DNA of 49,693 nt from Nymphaea colorata. Its lineage: Eukaryota > Streptophyta > Magnoliopsida > Nymphaeales > Nymphaeaceae. The position numbers were made by a program, and so were the translations under genes. The DNA is taken from NCBI RefSeq assembly GCF_008831285.2, contig NW_022204913.1:1-49693 (forward strand), in the 5' to 3' direction. Positions 41,798 to 49,693 of this stretch are shown in pieces. A model generated the notes under the pieces. That model ran no database searches, was not told the origin of the DNA, and saw only the letters and a program-made list of their open reading frames with translations. Numbering within the stretch: the stretch's first letter is position 1; each line of letters begins with the position of its first letter.

Positions 41798-42715
41798 GAA
41801 GATAATGGAAGGTATAAGAATATGTTAGTTTCTTATGTCTACATGCTTAAATCAATTATCAAATAGATAAATTGTTTTTAATTGAATGAATCACCTTATG
41901 TTGAGAAGATTCAAGAGGCATTGAGCCTACGAACACTAATTTCTTTTGAATATTTTATTGCAATACAATATAGAGTCGATAAATGTAAAAGAATTAGGTT
42001 TTTGCTATTTGTATGTGGATTCTTTTTCAATGAATTACATGAATTACATATTGCAATACAATATAGAGCCTAGGAACATTCTCTCTTTTTCATGAATTAC
42101 ATGAATGTTGAGAACCAGGTTTTTGCTATTCGTATCTGGATTCTTTTTCAATACATGATAAAGTAGGTAATCTAGTTATGGTCCTTTCTCTTGTGAGCTC
42201 TCTAGTTCCATTGATGTACATGCCTCGCATGCAACTTGCTGTTGATTGTGAAACATGAACTTTGTAGTGGTTCATCTCTGTCAACCTATTGCAATGTTTT
42301 AAGATCAAGCTACTGATATTGTTCCCAAGAAACAAATTAAAAATGTGAAGGATGAATTGGTAAGAAAACTGACTTCTTTATTTGATAATGGACATATAAT
42401 AGTTGAAGACATATAAAACCTTTTTGTCATGTTAGTTTCCCCTTTCTTCTGTTCCGTCTTAGTTGAAAATTAGTCATATACCATTATATACCATTACACA
42501 ATAATATCAATTACTCATTGTTATTTAATACAATAACATCTAACGGTATTAATTTGTACATGCTGCCATGTTCGGTAGTTGACAGCATGATGGCCTAATT
42601 TGACTGTTATTACTTATTGGTATAGCAATTAAAGAAGTTATGTTTTTTAAAGTATAAATATTTATCTGTTCCCGGTGATGGAAAATACAGAGCAGAATGC
42701 ATGCACCATTTGACG
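41798..42715 (+). repeat. Dispersed repeat Z, copy 2
   Basis: Matches 13858-15545 with about 700 bp missing in the middle. It contains the first Clp-like piece (42270-42365; GATGAATTGGTAAG word kept) but not the C-terminal Clp exon. At 41945-42070 a short segment around GAATTACATGAATTACATATTGCAATACAATATAGAG is locally duplicated (two copies of CAATACAATATAGAG). Confidence 0.8.
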
Positions 42716-42743
42716 TTTCAAAATCTGATGCATGGAGTGTTCA

Positions 42744-42779
42744 TCTCTCTCTCTCTCTCTCGCTCTCTCTCTCTCTCTA
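42744..42779. repeat. (CT)n microsatellite
   Basis: CT repeat with one CG interruption, at the end of repeat Z copy 2. Confidence 0.9.
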
Positions 42780-42789
42780 TTTGTTTCAG

Positions 42790-43644
42790 TAGTCTATGTT
42801 TTTGTTTGTTGGTATCGATCTAGATTATCTATTTGAAACCGTCCCACTTTCAAATTAGGCAAAACTAGCTTACCTGCTATAGAAGCGGCATTTTGTTTTG
42901 TTTTCAAAAGAAAAAGGGGACCTATAGCAGTGAAGAAATCACTGCTGTAAGAACTTCTAGCAATGACTTCTACCATTGTCAATAACTCAACAAGTTGTTA
43001 CCAATGATATTATTGGCAATGACCCTTGGCCTAACAAAAGACTTTTCTCCGTGCTGTAAAGGGCAAGGTCAACCTTATCTATTGGCTAGAGCAAGAGTTG
43101 ACAGGAATAAAATGGTAAGGCTCAAGGCTCGTTTAAGCAAGAACAGTATTTTTATAGTAACCAATGATAGGTTAATCTAATGATCAACCTTCAGATGAAC
43201 ATAAGCTGAGACTTTATAGTCTGCCTCCCAGGATTTCCTGAATCCCAGCAGCGGTTATCGCCAGAGAGAATTTTTGGCTGGTTCGTAATGGTAACAAAAT
43301 AAACTTTTGAATTTCATTTTAATGAAATCTTTTATTTTGGAAATGAGTTTTTCAATTTAATCTGGCTTGCACTTACGAGATGAAGGATAGGGCTTAGGGC
43401 CACTATCCAACAGAATTAACAACCAAATTGAAGCGCCCAATTTGACATTTTTTTGTAACGATTTGTACCGGTGCAAAAGAAATCTAGCCATATAAAGAAC
43501 TTTTGGGAAAAGAGGAGGCAGGGCTATAGAAAAATACATCAATGTCTTTTTTGGCCCCTTAAAATAGTGCATCAACCTGTTGCGCATCATCACAAGCCAA
43601 CACTCCTCATCCGCCACCACTCCTTTCCTCCCCTTGCAATATCT
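42790..43644. other. No gene seen
   Basis: No recognisable protein on either strand. A 102-codon minus-strand frame at 43357-43665 overlaps the LTR edge and has no known motif. Confidence 0.45.
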
Positions 43645-43966
43645 TGTGAGTTTCAGATGACGCACAAGAGAAAATCAGGGCTGCCACGGAATCAACAGGG
43701 CATAACCGAGGAGGCTGGGAATGGATGGAACAGAGCAGCATGCTCTTCTTCCTTTCACATATTTATACTCTTTCTATACATAATCAATTTTTTTACAGGC
43801 ATAAAAGAATATTTTCTGTTACAACCAAATCATGCCTTCAACCTTCTATAGAATTTCACATGCGTGGCAAGGAATACTACAATTCAATTTTACAGCTTTA
43901 CAATAGGTGTAAAAAACAAAGTTAATATCACACAGATTTAAGAATTCATTTTCATTTTCCATAACA
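43645..43966 (-). mobile_element. Solo B-type copia LTR
   Basis: On the minus strand it starts TGTTATGGAAAATG and ends AACTCACA; 322 bp. A sense TATA motif lies at 43761-43767. The last third aligns with the 3' part of the B LTR (CTGTTGATTCC, TTTTCTCTTGTGC). No primer site or gag follows. Five-base flanks do not match each other, so it is not a simple solo LTR left at its own insertion site. Confidence 0.75.
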
Positions 43967-44166
43967 GATTCCAAGAGGCAGAATGCCCTACCGTTCTTTC
44001 ATTTGAGCTTCATAGCCTCCTGGAGGTTGGAAATTGCTAAGTCATACCTTCTCTACTAAATATCTTGAGAAGACAACGATGACATTGATGATGGTGGAGT
44101 TGGCAACAACAAGCTCATGAGGAGGCCCACGACACACTTTACACTTAACAGAGGAAATAAACTCTT
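43967..44166 (-). repeat. Module Y, copy 3, TPR-like part
   Basis: Reverse complement of about 22447-22644. Shared words include GGAGTTGGCAACAACAAGCT and CACACTTTACACTTAA (plus strand). It lies directly upstream of the solo LTR, as in the other copies. Confidence 0.8.
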
Positions 44167-45511
44167 AACAGAGAAAGCTGCTCAAGGTCACGTTCGGGGG
44201 AAGGAAATTAGTGAGAGACCCTTCTTTCCTCCTCTTCCCCAGTTGATCCCACTTGTTCACCACATCCGTCATGCATATATGCATGGTTCTTTTTGTAGTA
44301 GAGGATATTTTTTTTAACAGCAGAATGTAAAATGTATTTAGGTGTAGTTAACTAGTAAAATAATTATATGGAGAGTGAAAAATATGTTTTTTTTTAATTA
44401 TATGGCAATTATCCATGGTACACTTCTTCCCATGCATCAATTCCAGAAAGCAGTAGAGGAGTGCTTCTCATTTCTTCAGTTTCACCAAAGGAATGACTAT
44501 TCAATCTATATATATGGTATGCAGACCAAAGTTTTCAATGATCATTGTTATTTTTCAATCGATAAAATATGTATCTTTATGACATATAGGATATGCTAGC
44601 CTCTTCTTCTGCTGAAAATTTGTTTATTGTCACACACTAATTACTAATTGCATCATCAGTTTCTATACCAACATCTGACAATAATTTTAATTCAAAGCGG
44701 CTGCAAATAGACATTTACTTTTTCTCAAAAAAAATTTGGCCCAAAATTAGCAATGACCACCTTGGCTTTTTTTGTTGAAGAGAAGAAAATCTTTTAGAAG
44801 TTCCTGAAGATCCAAAAAGCGAAGGAAAAACAGGCTGCTAAGAGCTAACACTTCGAGTTGGTAGAAAATCTTGATTTAGTTGACGGCAAACATCTTGGTG
44901 TTGATGAGCGTTGCAACGAGTGATTTGTTTCTCAGACAACAGTTGGAAATGCATTAGTTACATGCAGCTTTGCATTTTGACGACATTTCATGGCTGTTTA
45001 TGTTGGTTTTAATTTTATTTGCCCTGTACAGTTGTCTTGGTGCCGCCTCTTTTGGATGTTCAAACAACTGCTGACGTCTTTGAGGGGCGACACTCCCTTG
45101 GGAAGAGTGTTTGAGTGTAGTGCAAATAAGTTGACACATTCTGATATTATGAGATTGTTAAATCTCTCAGTTTGTGCTCCACACAGCAAAGATAGTGATT
45201 GTACGATAAGAATAACAAGGTAACAATTATCTGTTCATGACAAAGTTTTCTGAGTTCTCTTGGTTAGGTACCATATGTTTCTTTTTTTTTTACTACTAAG
45301 CAATGTGGTATAATCTGAAAGAAAAGTACGATTTCTTAATAAAACAACCAAAAGATAACTAGGGTTGTGTTTGTTTTATCATGAATCTTAGATCTGCAGT
45401 GGTTTAAAGGATCTCATATCCATGAATTTGAGTTGGACAGCCCCTCCCTTTTCAATATGCCATAAATTCATGGTTTTTAACAAAATTTAAAATTTATGCT
45501 ATTGAAATCCT
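44167..45511. other. Sequence splitting module Y copy 3
   Basis: About 1.35 kb that replaces some 135 bp of module Y. No terminal repeats found. It includes AT-rich sequence and an exon-like stretch at 45017-45222. Its origin is unknown. Confidence 0.45.
45017..45226 (+). other. Exon-like open stretch with donor-like end
   Basis: Plus-strand open reading with a protein-like composition: WCRLFWMFKQLLTSLRGDTP, then FECSANKLTHSDIMRLLNLS and HSKDSDCTIRITR, ending at CAAGGTAACA, a good splice donor. Competing frames are also open for part of it. I do not recognise a family. Confidence 0.25.
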
Positions 45512-45722
45512 AAGTACCCCTCAAAATGGGCTAGGAGCCAGTGGGCAGGGGGCAGGGGGGCACTTGTCATTTTCTTAAAGGCTATGGACCGTGCATGTAA
45601 CATGATCTTGTGGGTATGACTAAAAAAGCAAGAAGGCTTATGACAAATATCACTTGGAGTAGATATAGAGGTGGCCTAAACCTCGTCACGTGCTCGACCA
45701 AGTTTGTCTTGGTTTCAGAATA
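45512..45722 (-). repeat. Module Y, copy 3, promoter-like part
   Basis: Reverse complement of about 22108-22312: GGCACTTGTCATTTTCTTAAAGGCTATGGACCGTGCATGTAAC region and the CACGTGCTCGACCAAGTTTG word. It carries the single-copy form of the sequence that is duplicated as a 30-bp repeat in Y copy 1. Confidence 0.8.
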
Positions 45723-45724
45723 AC

Positions 45725-45950
45725 CGTTCATGCATCTTAACCTTGATATGTCAAAGGTGTAGGACAAAGTTAAATGGAACTTCATTAGGAATCCCTACAC
45801 CACCTTGGTTTTTGTGATAATTGGGTTTCTAAGTAATGATTTGGAGAAACAAACACATATGCTCTCATTATTAAAGGAATAAATGAAGTTTTTTTTTTTA
45901 TAGTCAGGGGGGCTTCATCAAGGAGATCCCCTGTCTTTCTATCATTTATC
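45725..45950 (+). pseudogene. Small LINE reverse-transcriptase fragment
   Basis: Close match to 900-1120: GATATGTCAAAGGTGTA, AAATGGAACTTCATTAGGA, CACCACCTTGGTTTTTGTGA and TCAxGGAGATCCC. It encodes the DMSKV...DKVKWNFI block and, after a T-rich tract, the QGDP block, with frame changes. The shared T-rich tract shows both copies derive from the same damaged ancestor. Confidence 0.75.
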
Positions 45951-45965
45951 CCAACGAAAATACTA

Positions 45966-46498
45966 GAAGAGGATCATATGAGGCCAACTCATACCAGTTG
46001 GCCTTGAATTTCATATAGTATGCTGATATAGAAATGCATCTTCATTAATCTTACTAATCACAATCTTAATTTGAAAATTGTGTGGTACTTTGGTAAAAGC
46101 ATTCTTGTAAATCTAATTGCACTTTTCTCTCTATGGCAGTATATATAACACTATCTTCTATTTTATGAGATAATGAGTTGATGATCTAGAACAAGAGCAT
46201 ACAATTGTAATAAGATCTCAACAGAAAATTTAGAGAAAAAACTTCAAGCATAGGCAATGAACCATTAATGAATGATATTTTGTTCTTAGTGACAAGTGCC
46301 ATTATCATTGGCCATGTCCAAGTGCCATAGCTATTACCACTAAGATGCTAATTCACCAACAAATCTCATGGGTTGTCCAAATGATGCATCAAATAAGGGA
46401 CGTCAAATTCTATGTTGATGTCAAACAAAGTATTTGAACTAGAGGTTATTGGGTCTCTAGTAAGCGAATTCATATTTGCATTTGTTTTTGCCATATGT
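45966..46498 (-). pseudogene. Copia E gag N-terminal part
   Basis: ATG at 46498 opens MAKTNANMNSLTRDPITSSS, then EFDVPYLMHHLDNP, a stop, GNSYGTWTWPMIMALVTKNK and ISFINGS, an INSLSHKIEDSVIYTAIERK block, then after decay SISAYYMKFKANWYELASYD. This is the copia gag pattern up to the central WxELxSYDP block, where the LINE fragment takes over. Several stops. Confidence 0.85.
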
Positions 46499-46603
46499 TG
46501 ACCAAGATGAAAGTGCAAGCAGGGATGATCAGATGATGATCAGGAAATAACCACATAGCGGTCAATAATATACCAAGATCATGCTCAAAGAAAAAGTGCT
46601 TAG

Positions 46604-46615
46604 AGCTCTGATACC
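46604..46615 (-). promoter_or_regulatory. Primer-binding site of copia E
   Basis: TGGTATCAGAGC on the minus strand, perfect. About 105 bases separate it from the gag ATG, in contrast to elements B and C. Confidence 0.9.
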
Positions 46616-46912
46616 ATAATAAAATCAAAACTACGTATGGTGGAAAACAAAACACAAGTAAAACAAAGTGAAATAGGGTATCAGAGCAAAACAGAAAGCA
46701 CATACACATGCGATGGAGAGGCTAAAATAGCACTTCCTTGGTTACTAAACTCTTATAGTGTGCAAGAAGTTTGTTGAGAAGAATCAAATGATATCTGTCC
46801 TAATTACAATAAGTGCCCTTATAAACGATTAATAAAACTATTTTTTGCTATTTACAATTAAACTTATCTACTAGTAATTATCCTTATCTTAAAGAAAGTA
46901 TTCTGCACAACA
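46616..46912 (-). mobile_element. LTR between copia F and copia E
   Basis: On the minus strand it starts TGTTGTGCAGAATAC at 46912 and ends at the primer site (ATTTTATTA, terminal CA lost). A TATA motif, TTATAAGG, lies near 46817-46824. Upstream of it GTAGTGGAGAAC could be an eroded purine tract, which would make it the 3' LTR of F as well. A second GGTATCAGAGC-like word in plus orientation sits inside it at 46678. Confidence 0.65.
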
Positions 46913-47129
46913 GTTCTCCACTACCAAATCCCTCTAGAGATTCCAGCAGATGAACAAACTTTCACGTAACTTCTGATTGTGCCACAACAGGCTAACAATT
47001 ACGAGTCCTCATAGGACTACATGCATTATTTAGAAAGGAAAAATTTTAAATATGCTTAAAGATTTGAAATGGCAAACAACCACATTTTGTAAGAAGGCCA
47101 TTAAAACATATTTCTGTATTTTGTTTTTT

Positions 47130-47725
47130 GCCTTCAAAATAACATCAACATTTCTCAACAGATTCATTACATAATTACTAGCCTATCTTGTTCTATCATG
47201 CCACACAAAATTTGAAATTGTAGTATGATAAGAACTAGCAAATAAAGATTCAAACATATGGGATTGGTCCACTTTATTCCAGCCACTTGCCCGTTTATCC
47301 ATTAGCTAGACATACATATTGTCTTTACCGCTTCCCCCTCCAAACTGCATTTTATTGTTCATCTCATCCTAACCCAAAAAAAAATAGATTTGTTAACTCA
47401 ATATTGCACTTCTTACCTTTGCATATATTAGATATGGATAGAAGATTTTACTTATCTCTAAAACATTCATGGGTTAATAGAAACCTCTTATTTTTGAATT
47501 GATTTGCCTTAATGTGTCATCGGGGCATTCACATCATTGCCTACCATGACACCAACTAAACCAAAACACTCATATTTGGCATCAAACGTAGACCTAAAGT
47601 CGCAACATGATGCACAGTACTTGTATTTGGATGCCATTGATTGTCTTGCTTTTACTTCATAGTCATTTCCATGAATGCCTCTAGAAATTCCAGCAATCTT
47701 GGCCATTTTATTCCTCCTACCACAT
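47130..47725 (-). pseudogene. Copia F zinc knuckle, protease and GAG-pre-integrase
   Basis: In order on the minus strand: QLCGRRNKMAKI (eroded CCHC, near 47725), WHPNTSTVHHVA (protease site with D to N and G to S changes, family WxPDTGAxHHVT), GVMVGNDVNAPMTH (family VMVGNGxGLPIxHIG), NLLSISNICKGKKCNIELTN, and VWHDRTR with a stop and ASNYVMNLL (family LWHxRLGHAS). Frame changes throughout. Integrase and later genes are missing. Confidence 0.75.
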
Positions 47726-48010
47726 AATTGGCCAATTACTTGACTTTTCTATCCATAATGAACTTGGATATATACCTTTTCCTACACTCTAGAATCATTT
47801 ATCACCTCTACTACAACCTCTACCTTTGCCAAGGTCACACCTATTTTGAGCAAAGAAGGCAACCATTAATCACTTCCCTTGATTTATGAGAATATCATGT
47901 ATTTCCCAGAATGAAGGAAGAGATTTTGAAGTTGTCATAGTTATACAAAACCTTTATATTCATTTCCTAAGCCACTATGTACATGCATATATAACTAAGA
48001 CATCCTCCTT
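47726..48010 (-). pseudogene. Copia F gag C-terminal part
   Basis: SGLGNEYKGFV and, after a one-base shift, ITMTTSKSLPSFWEIHDILI with AFFAQNR and a Gly/Arg-rich stretch GKGRGCSRG. This is the usual end of the UBN2 gag domain and the RGRGRG linker before the knuckle. The N-terminal gag part is not seen upstream of 48010. Confidence 0.65.
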
Positions 48011-48545
48011 TATAACTTCAACAACTAAACTAAGACAAGTCAACTACGGATTCTTCACAGTTAGACACATTTTGCAATCGTGGTTGAGCTGAAGAATTTG
48101 TAAATTGGATTATGAGACAAATGCTTTCTTAAGGAATATAAGGCTTGTGATGGATAATTTGGCTGAGCACCAATTCTTTTCCGTTACATTTTCTTTTTGG
48201 CTTGTTTGCGGATTGCATTTGACATTTTGAATGATGTACTTTGATCATTTTGCACTTCATAGCACACCTTCACTTGAATTGTAACATGAATAAAATACTG
48301 AAGTGTTTTTCTAAGTCGGTCTTTCCAGCACACCTTCACTTGGGGGCACTACGTACACAAGTTATACTAACCATATTACTACATATTTGAGCAGTTTGGC
48401 CTATATGTCAACCAAAATAAGAGTCATCTTCAACAAATCTGCCGTTGCAATTAATCTTTCCCACTTTCACTTCCTACTTTAGGTTTAGATTCCAAGACAC
48501 TCCCCCTAGTCAGCCTTTCTCTCATGTGGCCTCTCTCTTCGCTCC
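48011..48545. other. No gene seen
   Basis: No clear protein motif. The sequence may include the decayed start of copia F gag and the flank of the pararetrovirus-like fragment. Confidence 0.4.
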
Positions 48546-48551
48546 TTTTCC

Positions 48552-48837
48552 GTGCATTCCCTACAAAGATTTGATTGGTGGCAATTTCTGCTATCCCATG
48601 ATTTTATAATTGATTGGTCAAAAGGGTACACCATTCTTTACAACGCTCTCACCAGAGAATGCAAGATGATGAGATCTACTGAAAGGCAATGGCAAGATTG
48701 GCTGGTAGACACACCAGAGCGTAGATGGAAGGTCTATCAAAAAACTAGAAAACTTTATCCAGAATTTACAGATGCAGCAGAACGCAGATATCCAAATCTG
48801 GATTTCTACTACACAGCTGCATGAAGAATTACCTGCA
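48552..48837 (+). pseudogene. Pararetrovirus-like RNase H C-terminus and tail
   Basis: The open frame starts with residues matching the end of caulimovirid RNase H: a WWQFLLSHDFIIDW strand, then KG and ALTREC, where the family has a W...LSxYxFxxxxIKGxxNxxADxLTRE pattern; the conserved Asp of the final block is lost. An arginine- and tryptophan-rich tail of about 55 residues follows to a stop at 48822-48824. A Ty3/gypsy origin is possible, but the tail and the downstream region fit a pararetrovirus better. The 5' part of the gene is absent. Confidence 0.5.
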
Positions 48838-49215
48838 TTGTCAATAACCTCAAATGGACCTCATTCGAAACAGAAATTTTGTTATGGGCCATTAAGAAAA
48901 CTATACTGGATAATCTAATACTCCATCGACGGCAATTATGCTAACAATGTCTTTAGAGACTTTTTAAATTTTGCTGCAGGTCCAAAATGGGAAGAAGCGC
49001 TGTGCTGAAAATTTCAAAGAATCAATTTTGTTGATTATCTGGAAGTTGCAGTCTTTCAAGATGAAGAACTCATGTACAAAAATATTCCAAAAACAAAAAG
49101 AGTTTGAAGAAAGCTGTACGACATTAGAGCAAATCACAAAAGAGATGCGCAAGTGCCAGAATTGCCATGTCCAGACAAAAGGCTTTTGCCTCCACCATGA
49201 ATTTGAAGTACGATG
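48838..49215 (+). pseudogene. Second decayed reading frame of the pararetrovirus-like element
   Basis: A plus-strand frame with at least three stops carries a protein-like sequence: GNYANNVFRDFLNFAAGPKW, then INFVDYLEVAVFQDEELMYK and RKLYDIRANHKRDAQVP, with PCPDKRLLPPP at the end. A second open frame on the same strand (48971-49216) overlaps it and has a coiled-coil-like KEFEESCTTLEQITKEM segment. I cannot assign either to a known protein. Position after RNase H and before a promoter-like region would suit the end of a caulimovirid genome. Confidence 0.35.
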
Positions 49216-49339
49216 AATATTGGAATCCGAGGCGGAAAGTAGCGAAACAAAAGAATGAAGACAAAACTCCGACAAGAATATATTCGTAGCGAAAAGCAAC
49301 ACAATGAATCATCTGTCGCCTTCTGATTATTGCACCGAA

Positions 49340-49545
49340 AGCAAGATAATGAGTCATGAGTCATTTTTGTGTTATTTTGATCATTGTCCTCTCGTTAGCT
49401 GGTGAATCATGAAAAGATTGCCAAAGCACTGTTTTCTTTTGTTTCTTTGTAAAGTATAGGTCAGTGCGTATTACTTTTGTCAAACGAATTTATTCGTTGA
49501 ATTATTGTACTATCAAGTTTTGTGTATAAATGATTAACACTGAGC
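49340..49545 (+). promoter_or_regulatory. Candidate pararetrovirus-type promoter
   Basis: Two adjacent TGAGTCA heptamers (49350-49363, bZIP-type sites) lie about 170 bp upstream of a TATA motif TATAAAT at 49525-49531. Non-coding sequence follows to the window end. In plant pararetroviruses the genomic RNA promoter sits after the last gene. No transcription evidence exists here. Confidence 0.35.
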
Positions 49546-49693
49546 CCCTAGCCAGCATTGGTCTTTTGCCAGCAATTTCTTGCCTTACTTCTCATTTTCC
49601 TTTGCCATGAGTAGAGAGAGACACGAAGTTGAGTGTGTATCGCCTTTGCAAACATTGGGTTTCAGTATCTAGTGGTAATCCTTCAGTGGTTGT

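Noticed and set aside
44990-45223. Intact small host gene
   Set aside because: Overlapping frames on both strands are open, and there is no clear start context or family match. Kept only as an exon-like stretch.
46676-46688. Plus-strand primer-binding site GGTATCAGAGC inside the E/F LTR
   Set aside because: It has no LTR end before it and no gag after it on that strand. Probably chance or a relic.

Overview
The window reads as AT-rich, intergenic DNA of a flowering plant. It holds decayed Ty1/copia retrotransposons primed by initiator tRNA-Met (TGGTATCAGAGC sites), plant L1-type LINE fragments, hAT-type MITEs (TAGGG/CAGGG ends, 8-bp target duplications) and one pararetrovirus-like relic. I cannot name the species. 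I found no intact host gene and no RNA gene; almost every recognisable reading frame is a broken transposon gene or a captured gene scrap.

Layout. 1-7.3 kb: a decayed LINE (ORF1 knuckle, reverse transcriptase, C-terminal zinc domain), two dispersed repeats (R1, R2) also found elsewhere in the window, minisatellites, and two copia LTR ends with primer sites. 7.3-10.3 kb: no gene; a (TA)40 tract and a three-unit ~175-bp tandem repeat. 10.35-13.85 kb: copia element A (minus strand) with an internal deletion. 13.86-15.55 kb: repeat Z carrying Clp-protease-like pseudogene pieces, copied again at 41.8-42.7 kb. 16.8-29.4 kb: two direct copies of a multi-kilobase block X that enclose module Y (a hAT MITE relic plus a captured TPR-like fragment) and copia element B (plus strand, truncated after integrase). 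29.7-30.15 kb: a second hAT MITE.

31.9-40.7 kb: copia elements C and D, both minus strand and head to tail, joined by a single LTR. C carries a hAT MITE in its integrase gene with clear target duplications, and element B shows the corresponding empty site. D lacks integrase. 40.7-45.7 kb: inverted copies of Y, the second copy of Z and a solo LTR. 45.7-48.1 kb: a small LINE fragment and two copia pieces, E and F, again head to tail around one LTR. 48.5-49.7 kb: an RNase H end, a second decayed frame and a TATA-containing region resembling an endogenous plant pararetrovirus (Caulimoviridae-like).

The genes do not work together as a pathway. What is informative is the mosaic itself: LTRs that look chimeric, an LTR with its TATA segment inverted, lesions shared by two related copies, and repeat blocks that meet at sharp junctions. 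I saw no convincing new biological system. Identities and homologies were judged by eye.
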